Shown in pieces: positions 24,634 through 32,975 of a stretch of 64,000 nt of DNA. A program made the translations under genes and the position numbers. The first letter of the stretch is position 1. Each line of letters starts with the position of its first letter. The stretch comes from Acidimicrobiales bacterium. Lineage in GTDB: Bacteria > Actinomycetota > Acidimicrobiia > Acidimicrobiales > JAUJNH01. The notes under the pieces were generated by a model, which was not told where the DNA came from, made no database searches, and worked only from the letters and a program-made list of their open reading frames with translations. The stretch is taken from positions 526,326-590,325 of the forward strand of contig JAUJNH010000001.1 in NCBI GenBank assembly GCA_030448245.1. Reading direction: 5' to 3'.

Positions 24634-27051
24634 TTAGCAGGCGGCCGCGAGCCTCCGCCGGGCCTGCCGCCTCGAGAGCATCACCAGCAAGCTGCCAAGC
24701 CCAACCGCCAGCCCAGCAACCAGCAGCTCGATCTGGACTGAGGCTCCTGTGACGGGCAGGCCTGCCTGGCCTGCCTGAGGCGCTTGCTTCAGGTCCGTCA
24801 TGGTTGCGCCCGCTGTCGTGGCGCTCGGCGTGGTCACCGTCAGACCCGTCGTGGTCAAGAGCGTCGACGTGGGCAAGGCCGACGTCGTCAAGACTACGGG
24901 CTTGATCGCCAGAGGCTGCTCAACCGGAGCCTGCTCGACCGGAGCCTGCTCGACCGGAGCCTGCTCGACCGGAGCCTGCTCGACCGGAGCCTGCTCGACC
25001 GGAGCCTGCTCGACCGGAGCCTGCTCGACCAGGGAGCTCTGCTCGACCGGAGCCTCGACCGGAGCGGGCTCAGGCTCGACCGGGCGGGCTCGACCGGAGC
25101 GGGCTCGACCGGAGCGGGCTCGACCGGAGCGGGCTCGACCGGAGCTCGACGGAGCGGGCTCAACCGGAGGCTCGACCGGAGCGGGCTCGACCGGAGCGGG
25201 CTCGACCGGAGCGGGCTCGACCGGAGCGGGCTCAACCGGAGCAGGCTCGACCGGAGCGGGCTCGACCGGAGCGGGCTCGAACCGGAGCAGGCTCAACCGG
25301 AGCAGGCTCGACCGGAGCAGGCTCGACCGGAGCAGGCTCGACCGGAGCGGGCTCAACCGGAGCAGGCTCGACCGGAGCAGGCTCGACCGGAGCAGGCTCG
25401 ACCGGAGCAGGCTCGACCCGGAGCAGGCTCAACCGGAGCAGGCTCAACCGGAGCAGGCTCAACCGGAGCAGGCTCAACCGGAGCAGGCTCAACCGGAGCA
25501 GGCTCAACCGGAGCAGGCTCAACCGGAGCAGGCTCAGCCGGAGCAGGCTCAACCGGAGCAGGCTCAACCGGAGCAGGCTCAACCGGAGCAGGCTCAACCG
25601 GAGCAGGCTCAACCGGAGCAGGCTCAACCGGAGCAGGCTCAACGGGCAGGCTCAGCAGGCTCAACCGGAGCAGGCTCAGGCTCAACCGGAGCAGGCTCAA
25701 CCGGAGCAGGCTCACCGGAGCAGGCTCAACCGGAGCAGGCTCAACCGGAGCGGGCTCAACCGGAGCAGGCTCAACCGGGATGATGTTGTTGGTGACCGTG
25801 ACGGTGCAGGTCACGGTGCCGCCACCTCCGTTGCCGGAGCCGTTGCACTGGTCAACGGTTACCGGCAGCGCCGAGGTCTCGGTGGACGGCCCGACTGTGC
25901 ATCGCACCCGCATGGTGCCGCCTCCACCGGTCCCGGAGCTGTTGCACTGGGTGATGGTGGCACCGGTGGTGTTGGCGGGGAACGGGTCGCAGAGGATGGT
26001 CGGTTCGGTGCCGCCACCGGTCCCCGATTCGTTGCACTGGTTGACGGTGACCGGTGAGGTTTCCGCTTCCCCGTGATGTTGTTGATGATGGTCACCGAGC
26101 AGGTGACTGTCCCACCGCCACCGTTGCCTGAGCCATTGCACTGCGTGACAGAGGTCACGAGCGCGTCGGACTCCGTGATCGTCGTTGTGCAGGTCGGCTC
26201 GGCACCGGCGGCGCCGGAGCACTCGATGAGCGTCACGGTGGAGGAGGTAGCTCCGGTGGCCAGGTCAAGGTTGTTGGTCACGGTCACGGTGCACTCCACC
26301 GCCAGGCCGCCGACGTTGGCGGTGCCGTTGCACTGGTCGACGGCATTGACCGCCTGGGTCGTGGCCAGCGTCTCGAGCGTGAGCTCGGCCGCCTCGAGGA
26401 CGTGGGGGCCACCGCAGTGAGGGCCAAGGTTGCGGCCTTGGCATCCTCTGCGGCAGCAGCAGCCTTCGCCACGGCCTTGGCATCCTTTACGTCAGCAGCA
26501 GCCTTGGCCACCGCCGGCGTGAGCGGACCAGCCTTGGCCTCGCCGGCCTTGGCCTGGCTGGCTTCCCCGGCCTTGGCCTTGCCGGCCTCGGTCTTGGTGG
26601 CCTTGGCCTCGGGTGCCCGCTTGGTCGTGACGGCTGACGCCGCATCCTGCTTGGCGGCGCTCGCCTTTGAGCGGCTGACGCCGGTGCTGCTGGTCGGGCT
26701 CGCCTTCTTCTCGACGGTCGTGCCGGCCTGGGTGGCACCTGACCGCGTGGATGAGGTGGTCTTCGTGGAACCGGCCGTCGAGCCGGTGGCCTTGGTGGCC
26801 TTGGGGGTCGACGTGGCCTTGGCCTCTGCCGTCGCCTTGGCCGTGGCGGCTGTCGGCCGCTTCTCCTTGGCGACGCTCGTGTCGGCACCGGCGGTGATGT
26901 CCACCGGGGTGGTGCCCGCAGCCGAGGCCTTGTCGGCGAAACCGCCCAGCACCAGGAACATCGGCAGGATCAGCCCCCCAGCAAGAGCCCGGCGCTTCGT
27001 GGAGCGTGGGAGACGCCGGCCCCTTGGGGCGAAGCTGTGATCCGGTTTCAT
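24634..27051 (-). pseudogene. LPXTG-anchored repeat surface protein, reading frame interrupted
   Basis: In one locus, in order on the minus strand: a signal peptide from the ATG at 27051 (SBS AAAGG; hydrophobic GGLILPMFLVLGGFADKASA), a Lys/Ala/Thr-rich stalk to about 26410, Cys-rich modules with QCNGSGNGGGGTVTC-type repeats (about 26330-25800), a PVEPA/PVEQA pentapeptide array (25779-24914), and a C-terminal LPVTG sorting signal with a hydrophobic helix and RRQARRR tail. The parts are in three different frames: shifts occur near 26405 (C-run), 26070 (C-run) and at several points inside the array. Either the gene has decayed or the sequence has small errors. If repaired it would encode about 800 residues of a wall-anchored fibrous protein. 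Sortase is not in the window. Confidence 0.7.
24914..25779 (-). repeat. Array of about 58 fifteen-base tandem repeats (PVEPA/PVEQA)
   Basis: About 866 bases of a 15-base unit. On the minus strand three sub-types occur as blocks: CCGGTTGAGCCTGCT (right half), CCGGTCGAGCCCGCT (middle) and CCGGTCGAGCAGGCT (left end). They encode Pro-Val-Glu-Pro-Ala or Pro-Val-Glu-Gln-Ala. The blockwise distribution points to local unit expansion and loss. Single-base indels (for example near 25085, 25147, 25277, 25419 and 25705) break the 15-base period. The unit is stop-free in many frames, so the overlapping open frames here carry no coding meaning. Confidence 0.93.
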
Positions 27052-27401
27052 CGGAAGACCTTTCGTAGGGGGTTGTGCTGGTCCCGAGGGCGAAGCGCTC
27101 TGCTGGGAACGGGTCTGCTCTGGCATGCGGCTGAGCAGTGGGGAGGTGGGACGGGTCCGGCCCTTCTCGATGGCCACGGCATGAACCGCCGGCGATCGAG
27201 GTGGCCCCCTCGGGTCGCTACGTCGGGCCTGGCTGCCGAGGGGGAGCGGTAGCGGGGGGTCGGTGAAGCCGTTCACGAGACTGTCCTGGTGAACAGGCGG
27301 TGCCCAGACAGTCGCCACAGGGTGACGGACTGGTAGGAGCTGGCAGAAGGACGGGATCGACGACCGATCGTCGTCGGGAGAGGTGGGCGTAGGAGTTCAT
27401 C

Positions 27402-27419
27402 TGTGGTCACATCGGGCAC
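27402..27419 (-). promoter_or_regulatory. Candidate operator shared with 22633-22650
   Basis: TGTGGTCACATCGGGCAC, differing by one base from the copy at 22633-22650, lies about 350 bases upstream of the ATG of the LPXTG surface gene in the same orientation. The inner TGTGGTCACA is nearly palindromic. See the other copy for the comparison. Confidence 0.38.
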
Positions 27420-27584
27420 ACTGCCGGGGAGGCCGTGACGGCGGCGTTACGGCCTCGTCACCCACGTCAGCGTTGGCGTCCCGTGACGTGGTGTATGTCG
27501 GCGTAGAGGATCCACCTGGTGGGTGGATCACCGCGTGAGCCTTGGCGTGTTCCTCGCCGGGGTTACAGCAAGGAGACCACGCCG

Positions 27585-27890
27585 GTGAACCTCGACCGAG
27601 TGGGACCTGTCCGAGTTGCTCGCCGCTGTCCAGGCGGCGACGTGACCGACACCATCTGCACGTCGCTGGCCTGGGTGCTGCAGCAGCTGATCGAGGTGAG
27701 GCGACGCCAGATCGGCGCCGCCTCGCATGAGTGGACCGACACTCGCGCCGCCCAGCGCAACGGGCACCGCCGAAGCTCATAAGCACCGCCGCCGACGACC
27801 TCGAGGTGTAGACCCCAAGCTTCGGACCGGCAGCTTCTTCCCGTCGCTGTTGGAGCGTCGCCGGCGGATCGACCGGGCCCCCCACGCACA
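27585..27890 (+). pseudogene. IS256/mutator-type transposase remnant
   Basis: In shifting forward frames the translation contains ELLAAVQA (about 27612), a stretch VLQQLIEVRRRQIGA..EWTDTRAAQRNGHR (27677-27773) and then PKLRTGSFFPSLLERRRRID (about 27813-27872). This is the characteristic N-terminal part of IS256-family transposases, up to the KLRxGSFFPSLLE motif. At least two frame changes and a stop separate the pieces, and the catalytic DDE portion is not seen. No terminal inverted repeats were recognised. It marks past insertion-sequence activity in the accessory region. Confidence 0.75.
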
Positions 27891-28291
27891 ACTCCCACCG
27901 GCAGTAGCGGACCCGACACCGTCGAGAGACAGTCTGCCGCTGGACCTCGAAGGTCACGCTGCCAAGGCCCTCTCGCCGGCGGGGGTGACGGCGGGACCAT
28001 CCCGACACGGTGAACAGGGCTCACCGTCAGCGAAGGTTGCTGTGGCAAAATCCTTCAGCAGGTCTGCCAGCAGATGGCGCTTCCGAGTCTTCCGCGGGGC
28101 GGCCCCCGGGTCGGCGCTCGCCGCCGCGCTTCCTCCCGGCGGCCGATGCCTATGGTCCGGGCGCTGCGCATCAACCGCTCGACCCGCGTCGTGAGCAGCG
28201 GAGGTCGACAAGGAGGCTCGGCCACCAGCAGCCTGTGGAGCCGCTCTTGTCCAGGACCGGAAGGGCTCACACCACAGGCACGCCCGTTCGG
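27891..28291. other. Non-coding or decayed stretch
   Basis: No convincing gene is visible. Several open frames cross it on both strands but none has a recognisable domain, plausible start site or consistent third-position bias. It lies between the transposase remnant and a small intact frame, and is best read as debris of the accessory element. Confidence 0.5.
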
Positions 28292-28531
28292 TCAGCTGAG
28301 CCGCGACGCCTTGCTCACGAGGTCGTCCAGCCACTCGCCGACGGTGGCGCACACGGCATCGGCTCGGCTCAGCATCAGCACACGATCGAACCCGGCGGAG
28401 ACGTCGTTGGCCACGCGCACCTGAACTCGCAGAGGCTCGGACGACCCTTCTTCGATCCAGGCTCGGATGATCAGCAATCCTGGGCGATCGCTGGTGAAGG
28501 CTTGGTCTCCAGCGAGCTGGTCATCAGGCAT
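28292..28531 (-). CDS. Small conserved-looking hypothetical protein
   Basis: A 79-residue frame not assigned to a named family. The central part reads as a compact alpha-beta domain (LLIIRAWIEEGSSEPLRVQVR, later ADAVCATVGEWLDDLV), the pattern of small proteins often found next to SARP/LuxR regulators in actinobacteria. It lies directly downstream, on the same strand, of the truncated SARP copy, so it may be the surviving partner of that regulator. The first 15 residues are less typical, and a later start is possible. Function unknown; the coding call rests on composition and amphipathic pattern only. Confidence 0.5.
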   Translation of the reverse strand: MPDDQLAGDQAFTSDRPGLLIIRAWIEEGSSEPLRVQVRVANDVSAGFDRVLMLSRADAVCATVGEWLDDLVSKASRLS

Positions 28532-28677
28532 CAGGTGGGTATCGACTGTAGCAACCCTGGCGTCGACAGCCGGGGAGGAGGGGGATGCCAGCGGCGTTCC
28601 CGGGTTGGGTTCTCGGCCAGAGGTCTCATCACGATGAACGCTAGACAGGGTGCCGTGACCGGGCCGTCACCGCGGGT

Positions 28678-28912
28678 GGAGGTGTCCAGCAGATGGCGCA
28701 GGCGAGACGTCGGTCCCACGCCGAGCTCGGGTGCAGCAGCACCCGGTGCGCTCGAACTCCCCGTGGGCGTTCGACTGGTTCCCTCAGCCATCTGGACCCG
28801 TATGAGCGCAGCGCGGGCACTCTCCCGCAGAGGCTCGGCCCGCACCGCTGCCATTGCGGCAAGGCTGCCTCCGCCAGTCGGTCAGCGTCGGTGAGCCAGG
28901 CGCCACCGCGTA
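28678..28912 (-). pseudogene. Truncated second SARP/BTAD regulator
   Basis: This stretch is clearly homologous at DNA level to the 3' end of the intact SARP gene (23004-23240): shared strings include CGCTCGAACTCCCCGTGG and GGCGTTCGACTGGTTCC. On the minus strand it encodes AAVRAEPLRESARAALIRV and TSRLRHLLDT, the end of the BTAD domain. Relative to the intact copy it has small indels around 28730-28745 that break the frame, and the whole DNA-binding half is missing. Homology stops near 28912, where the recombinase remnant begins on the other strand. Confidence 0.85.
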
Positions 28913-28922
28913 AAGAGGGTGC

Positions 28923-29552
28923 AAGTGGGTCCGCCTCGACTGGGCCGACATCGCCACCCGAACCCGGGTTGGGAAGGCCCTCGCCGTCTCCGGCCACCAA
29001 CTGGTCCACGACGTCCTAGACGACCTGGCCGAACCCCGGCAGCCACAGGTCCTCATCGCCGACATCGCCCGCATCCACCACCTGCTCGACCTGGACTGGG
29101 ACGACGACGTCGCCAACCTGGCCGGGCGGCTCCCGGCATCAGCCCGTTCCATCGACCTGGACGCCACCACGACGGCGGCACTCCCCGGCACCGGGCCCGG
29201 CAGGCGGAGGAGCGTCTGGCCGCCCTGGGGGCCTGGACGGGCGACTTGGTGTTCTACCGGGAGGACGGCTCAGCGATCCACCCCCAGACAGCCACCTACT
29301 GGTTCCAGAGGGCCGCTCGGACCGTCGGCCTGCCGGTGATCCCTCTCCACGGCTCCGTCACAGCTACGCCACGGCCGCTCTCGAGGCCGGGATCCCGGCG
29401 AAGCTGGTGCAGGAACGCCTCGGCCACTCGAGCATCCGGGTCACCCTCGACTCCTACACCACCCGTCCGATGCGATGGCCAGGAAGGCCGCCGAGGACGT
29501 CGCCGCCCTGGTGTTCGGGGGGCCCGGCGACCGCTCCGGCACCGGTTCGTGA
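28923..29552 (+). pseudogene. Tyrosine recombinase (phage integrase) remnant
   Basis: The C-terminal catalytic domain of an XerC/D-like integrase is present in pieces: SARSIDLDATTTAAL, then HRARQAEERLAALGAWTG..YREDGSAIHP, then HSYATAALEAGIPAKLVQER and LGHSSIRVTLDSYT, which include the HxxR-adjacent His, the LGH box and the active Tyr. Frame breaks lie near 29184 (CCCC), 29353 (one C missing before CTCCGTCAC) and 29460 (one C missing). The first part (28923-29130) encodes a helical stretch I do not recognise. It lies 75 bases from the 3' end of tRNA-Pro, the usual place for an integrase of a tRNA-inserted element. Confidence 0.82.
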
Positions 29553-29626
29553 TCATTCTGTGATCACTTCGAACAGAACGAAGGCCCAGGCTCGAGGGGC
29601 CATCCCCTCTGACCTGGACCTTGCGG

Positions 29627-29701
29627 TCGGGCTGCCGGGATTCGAACCCGGGACCTTTGGTCCCCCAGACCAACGCGCTAACCAAGCTGCGCCACAGCCC
29701 G
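29627..29701 (-). tRNA. tRNA-Pro (anticodon GGG)
   Basis: The minus strand folds as a cloverleaf. The 7-bp acceptor is CGGGCTG/CAGCCCG. The D-arm is GCGCAGCTTGGTTAGCGC. The anticodon stem TTGGT/ACCAA carries the loop CTGGGGG, with GGG at positions 34-36. The T-arm is CCGGGTTCGAATCCCGG, and the discriminator base is A. No CCA is encoded. The 3' end faces the recombinase remnant, so it is the likely integration site of the accessory element. Confidence 0.95.
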
Positions 29702-29753
29702 TGTGCCGTGCGGCTGGGCATGGTAGCCCGCGAGCCGGCTAGGAAAGGGAGCG

Positions 29754-31094
29754 ATGCCCGCCCTGCCAGCCGGCTTCGAGCCGTTCGTCCAGCTGGTCGA
29801 CGTGACCGCCACGTCGGCCCTGGTGGCGTGGGGCGGCTTCCATCTGGCCGAGCAGGACGGGCGGTGGGCGGCGGCGGCGCACGGCGAGACGATCGGGGCC
29901 CGGTCGCTGCCCCACGGGCGGGCCGCGGTCGAGGCGGTCGACGCGGACGGCGTGGTCGTGGCCCGGGCGACGACGGACCGGGCCAACCACGTGTGGGTGG
30001 AGGGCCTGACGCCGGGGACGACCTACCGCTACGAGGTGACCGTGGAGGGTGCGCCGTGGGGTCGGGGCCCGCGGCGGGACTGGTCGCCCGACGGGCTGCG
30101 GCCGGCCTCGCGACCGCCGGACCAGCGCCTCACCACCCATGCCGGGGAGGACAGGCCCGAGCCGGTCACGTTCCTGGCCCTGGGCGACTTCGGCGTCGGC
30201 ATCGACGAGCCCACGATGGGCCACCAGCAGCTGGGGGTGGCCCGCACCATGCAGCGGCTGGCCGACACCCTTCCGGTGCGCTTCCTCGTCGGCCTGGGCG
30301 ACACGATCTACCACGGCGCGGGCGGAAAGCTGGAGCGCACCGGCGCCGTAGACGACGACTGGTGGGTCACGTTCTTCCAGCCCTACCGCCACCTGCTCGA
30401 CCACCTGCCCTTCTACCCCACCGCCGGCAACCACGACGGGGCGGACACCGAAGCCAGCGACGACCGGGGCCAGCTCGAGGACAACCTGTTCCTGCTCGAG
30501 CGGTTCGGCCCTCGGCGGGAGGTGGGCCGGGCCTCGCTGGGACCAGGCCTGTTCTACCGGGTGCAGGTGAGCGGCCTCCTCGAGCTCGTCTGCATCGACA
30601 GCACCTGGGGTCGCGAGGAGGGCCACCACTGGTTCTGCGACGACGACCACCAGCGGTGGCTGCAGCAGGCGTTCGCCGACTGCCGGGCCACGTGGCAGGT
30701 GCCGTTCTGCCACCACCCGGCATGGTGCGCCGGCCCGCACCATCCAGGCATGGCCGAGCAGGTCGAGCACCTGGTGCCGCTCTACGGCCAGGCCGACGTC
30801 CGCCTGCTCCTCTCTGGCCACGAGCACAACCTGCAGCACGGCCGGGTGGACGGCCTCGACTACCTCGTCTCCGGCGCCGGCGGAAAGCTGCAGCTGGACC
30901 CGCCCGACCGTTTCGAGGAAGCAGGCACGCTGACCTGGGCGGCCGAGCCCCACTGCCTGCTGGTCCAGGTCGACGCTGAGCAGCTCATCGTCACCCCCTA
31001 CGGCGCCACCCCTCCCGGCGGTCAGCCCCGCCCGGTGGTGCGGCGCACGCCCGCCGGCGAGCTCACCGACGAGCCCATCGTCATCCGCCGCTGA
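29754..31094 (+). CDS. Purple-acid-phosphatase-like metallophosphoesterase
   Basis: A 446-residue protein. Residues 8-105 form a beta-sandwich like the N-terminal domain of purple acid phosphatases (TYRYEVTVEG). The calcineurin-like metallophosphoesterase domain (about 135-400) has all metal-binding blocks: GDFG at about 143, GDTIYHG near 182, GNHD near 225, HHP near 322 and GHEHN near 355. It hydrolyses a phosphate ester of unknown kind. No signal peptide is visible, although most PAPs are secreted, so it is probably cytoplasmic or exported by other means. It starts 52 bases after tRNA-Pro, on the opposite strand, and begins the housekeeping region. Confidence 0.88.
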   Translation: MPALPAGFEPFVQLVDVTATSALVAWGGFHLAEQDGRWAAAAHGETIGARSLPHGRAAVEAVDADGVVVARATTDRANHVWVEGLTPGTTYRYEVTVEGAPWGRGPRRDWSPDGLRPASRPPDQRLTTHAGEDRPEPVTFLALGDFGVGIDEPTMGHQQLGVARTMQRLADTLPVRFLVGLGDTIYHGAGGKLERTGAVDDDWWVTFFQPYRHLLDHLPFYPTAGNHDGADTEASDDRGQLEDNLFLLERFGPRREVGRASLGPGLFYRVQVSGLLELVCIDSTWGREEGHHWFCDDDHQRWLQQAFADCRATWQVPFCHHPAWCAGPHHPGMAEQVEHLVPLYGQADVRLLLSGHEHNLQHGRVDGLDYLVSGAGGKLQLDPPDRFEEAGTLTWAAEPHCLLVQVDAEQLIVTPYGATPPGGQPRPVVRRTPAGELTDEPIVIRR

Positions 31095-31110
31095 GGCTCT
31101 GGCCCCGCGC

Positions 31111-31413
31111 TCACAGGCGGCCCGCCAGCCAGCCCAGGCCCTGCACGCCCCGCCACGCCAGGTAGATCACCAGCGCGGCCAGCATCAGCTTGAAGTGCCA
31201 CGGCGCGCTCGGCAGCTCGTCGCCCTCGCCCACCTGGTCCACGCCCTCCGGGCCGTCCGCGACGTCTCCCTCGGTCACCCCCGGCGGGACGTCGCGGGCG
31301 GCGCTCCCACGCGCCTCGACCCGCGGCAGCACCCGGCCGCAGGTCGGGCACGTGCCGTCGGGGCACATCGACGTCGGCGTCCAGTGCCGGTCGCAGGCCT
31401 CGCAGAAGGGCAC
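31111..31413 (-). CDS. Small zinc-ribbon membrane protein
   Basis: A 100-residue protein with no named function. The N-terminus is a zinc ribbon of two knuckles (CEACD and CPTCG, with an additional Cys in MCPDG). A Pro/Gly/Asp-rich linker (30-70) follows, then one C-terminal hydrophobic helix (FKLMLAALVIYLAWRGVQGLG). The pattern MPFCEACDRHW..PDGTCPTCGR is recurrent in high-GC actinobacteria. It is likely a membrane-tethered zinc-ribbon protein. It lies downstream of the acyl-CoA carboxylase gene on the same strand with about 30 bases between them. Confidence 0.78.
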   Translation of the reverse strand: MPFCEACDRHWTPTSMCPDGTCPTCGRVLPRVEARGSAARDVPPGVTEGDVADGPEGVDQVGEGDELPSAPWHFKLMLAALVIYLAWRGVQGLGWLAGRL

Positions 31414-31446
31414 ACCTCCATCCTCGCCGCTGGCGAGGGAGGCGGC

Positions 31447-32961
31447 CTAGACGGGGGGGACGCCGTGGCGGCGCTCGGTGTGCACCCGGCGGCTGCCCGA
31501 GGCGGCGGCCAGGCGGACCACCAGCTCGCGGCGCAGGTCCTCGGGCTGCACGACGGCGTCGATCACCAGGTCGGCGGCCAGCCGCAGCAGGTCGACGTCC
31601 TGCTCGTACTCGCGGCGTCGGTCCTCGACGAACCCGGCCCGGTCGCCCTCGTCCAGGGCGGCGATCTTGTTGGCGTAGACGGCGTTGACCGCCGCCTCGG
31701 GCCCCATGACGGCCACCTTCGCCGTGGGCAGGGCCAGGCACGCATCGGGCTCGAAGGCGGGCCCGGCCATGGCGTACAGGCCGGCGCCGTAGGCCTTGCG
31801 CACGAGCACGCTGATCTTCGGGACGGTGGCCTCGCTCACGGCCGTGATCATCTTCGCCCCGTGGCGGATGATGCCGCCCCGCTCCACCTGGCTGCCGATC
31901 ATGAAACCGGGGACGTCACACAGGAAGACGAGCGGCAGGCCGAACGCGTCGCAGCACCAGACGAAGCGGGCGGCCTTGTCGGCCGAGTCGCTGAACAGCA
32001 CGCCGCCCTTCACCAGGGGGTTGTTGGCCACGATGCCGACCGGGGCGCCCTCGAGCCGGGCCAGGCCGATCACCAGCTCCGGGGCGAACAGCGGCTTGAC
32101 CTCGAAGAAGCTCCCGTCGTCGACCAGCGCCTCGACCACCGTGTGCACGTCGTAGCCGGCCTTGTCGTCGGCTGGGATCGCCTCGGCCGACAGCGGCCGG
32201 GAGGGAGAGCTCGGAGGCTCGAGGGGCGGCGGCTCGCGCCACGACGTGGGGAAGTACGACAGCCACAGGCGGGCCTGGTCGATGGCGTCGGCGTCGTCGA
32301 CCGCCAGGTTGTCGCCGCAGCCGGAGACGGTGGCGTGCATGCGGGCCCCGCCCATCTCCTCGAGCGTGACCCGCTCGCCGATCACCTCCTCGGCCATCCT
32401 GGGCGACCCCAGGTACATCGAGGCGTTCGCCTCGACCATCACCACCACGTCGCAAAAGGCCGGGATGTAGGCACCTCCCGCCGCCGACGGCCCGAACAGG
32501 CAGCAGACCTGCGGCACCCGGCCGGAGAGCTTCACCTGGTTGTGGAAGATGCGGCCGGCCCCCCGGCGGCCCGGGAACAGCTGGACCTGGTCGGTGATCC
32601 GGGCGCCGGCCGAGTCGACCAGGTACACCACGGGCAGCTCCCACCGCAGGGCGTCCTCGGTGAGCCGGACGATCTTCTCCACGGTCCGGGCTCCCCACGA
32701 GCCCGCCTTCACCGTGGGGTCGTTGGCCATCACGCAGACCGGTCGGCCGTCGACCATGCCCCGACCCGTCACCACCCCGTCGGCGGGCAGGTCGCCGGCC
32801 AGGGCGTTGGCCAGGAGGCCGTCCTCGACCAGGCTCCCCTCGTCGAGGAGCAGGGCGAGGCGGTCCCGGACGAACAGCTTGCCGAGGCGGGCCAGCTTCT
32901 CCCTGCCGGCCTCGAGGTTGCCGGCTCGGGCCCGCTCGGCGGCCTCGGCGATCCGGTCCAT
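31447..32961 (-). CDS. Acyl-CoA carboxylase beta subunit (carboxyltransferase)
   Basis: A 504-residue biotin-dependent carboxyltransferase of the propionyl-/methylcrotonyl-CoA type. It transfers CO2 from carboxybiotin to an acyl-CoA. The N-terminal crotonase-fold half contains DSAGARITDQVQLFPGRRG and FGPSAAGGAYIPAFCD (oxyanion glycines). The C-terminal half has CDVPGFMIGSQVERGGIIRHGAK, with the oxyanion Gly and the biotin-facing loop. The start at 32961 was chosen because upstream in-frame sequence is the antisense of the phosphatase gene. The alpha/biotin subunit is not in the window. The substrate acyl chain cannot be read; the ETR-like region suggests short or branched acyl-CoA. Confidence 0.92.
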   Translation of the reverse strand: MDRIAEAAERARAGNLEAGREKLARLGKLFVRDRLALLLDEGSLVEDGLLANALAGDLPADGVVTGRGMVDGRPVCVMANDPTVKAGSWGARTVEKIVRLTEDALRWELPVVYLVDSAGARITDQVQLFPGRRGAGRIFHNQVKLSGRVPQVCCLFGPSAAGGAYIPAFCDVVVMVEANASMYLGSPRMAEEVIGERVTLEEMGGARMHATVSGCGDNLAVDDADAIDQARLWLSYFPTSWREPPPLEPPSSPSRPLSAEAIPADDKAGYDVHTVVEALVDDGSFFEVKPLFAPELVIGLARLEGAPVGIVANNPLVKGGVLFSDSADKAARFVWCCDAFGLPLVFLCDVPGFMIGSQVERGGIIRHGAKMITAVSEATVPKISVLVRKAYGAGLYAMAGPAFEPDACLALPTAKVAVMGPEAAVNAVYANKIAALDEGDRAGFVEDRRREYEQDVDLLRLAADLVIDAVVQPEDLRRELVVRLAAASGSRRVHTERRHGVPPV

Positions 32962-32975
32962 CAGGGGGAAACTAG

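Noticed and set aside
24914..25779. CRISPR array
   Set aside because: Units are directly adjacent and only 15 bases long, with no unique spacers and no cas genes.
24784..26076. Long plus-strand open frames across the 15-bp repeat array
   Set aside because: The repeat unit has no stop in most frames on either strand, so any frame stays open. No start site or domain supports plus-strand coding; the anchor and signal peptide are on the minus strand.
27397..28008. Minus-strand 203-codon frame
   Set aside because: It runs opposite the IS256 remnant, is Arg/Ser/Pro-rich and has no recognisable domain.
29627..29701. Second copy of the tRNA-Pro 3' end as left attachment site
   Set aside because: I searched for the last 20-30 bases of the tRNA in 19-29 kb and found none; the other boundary of the element is therefore unknown.
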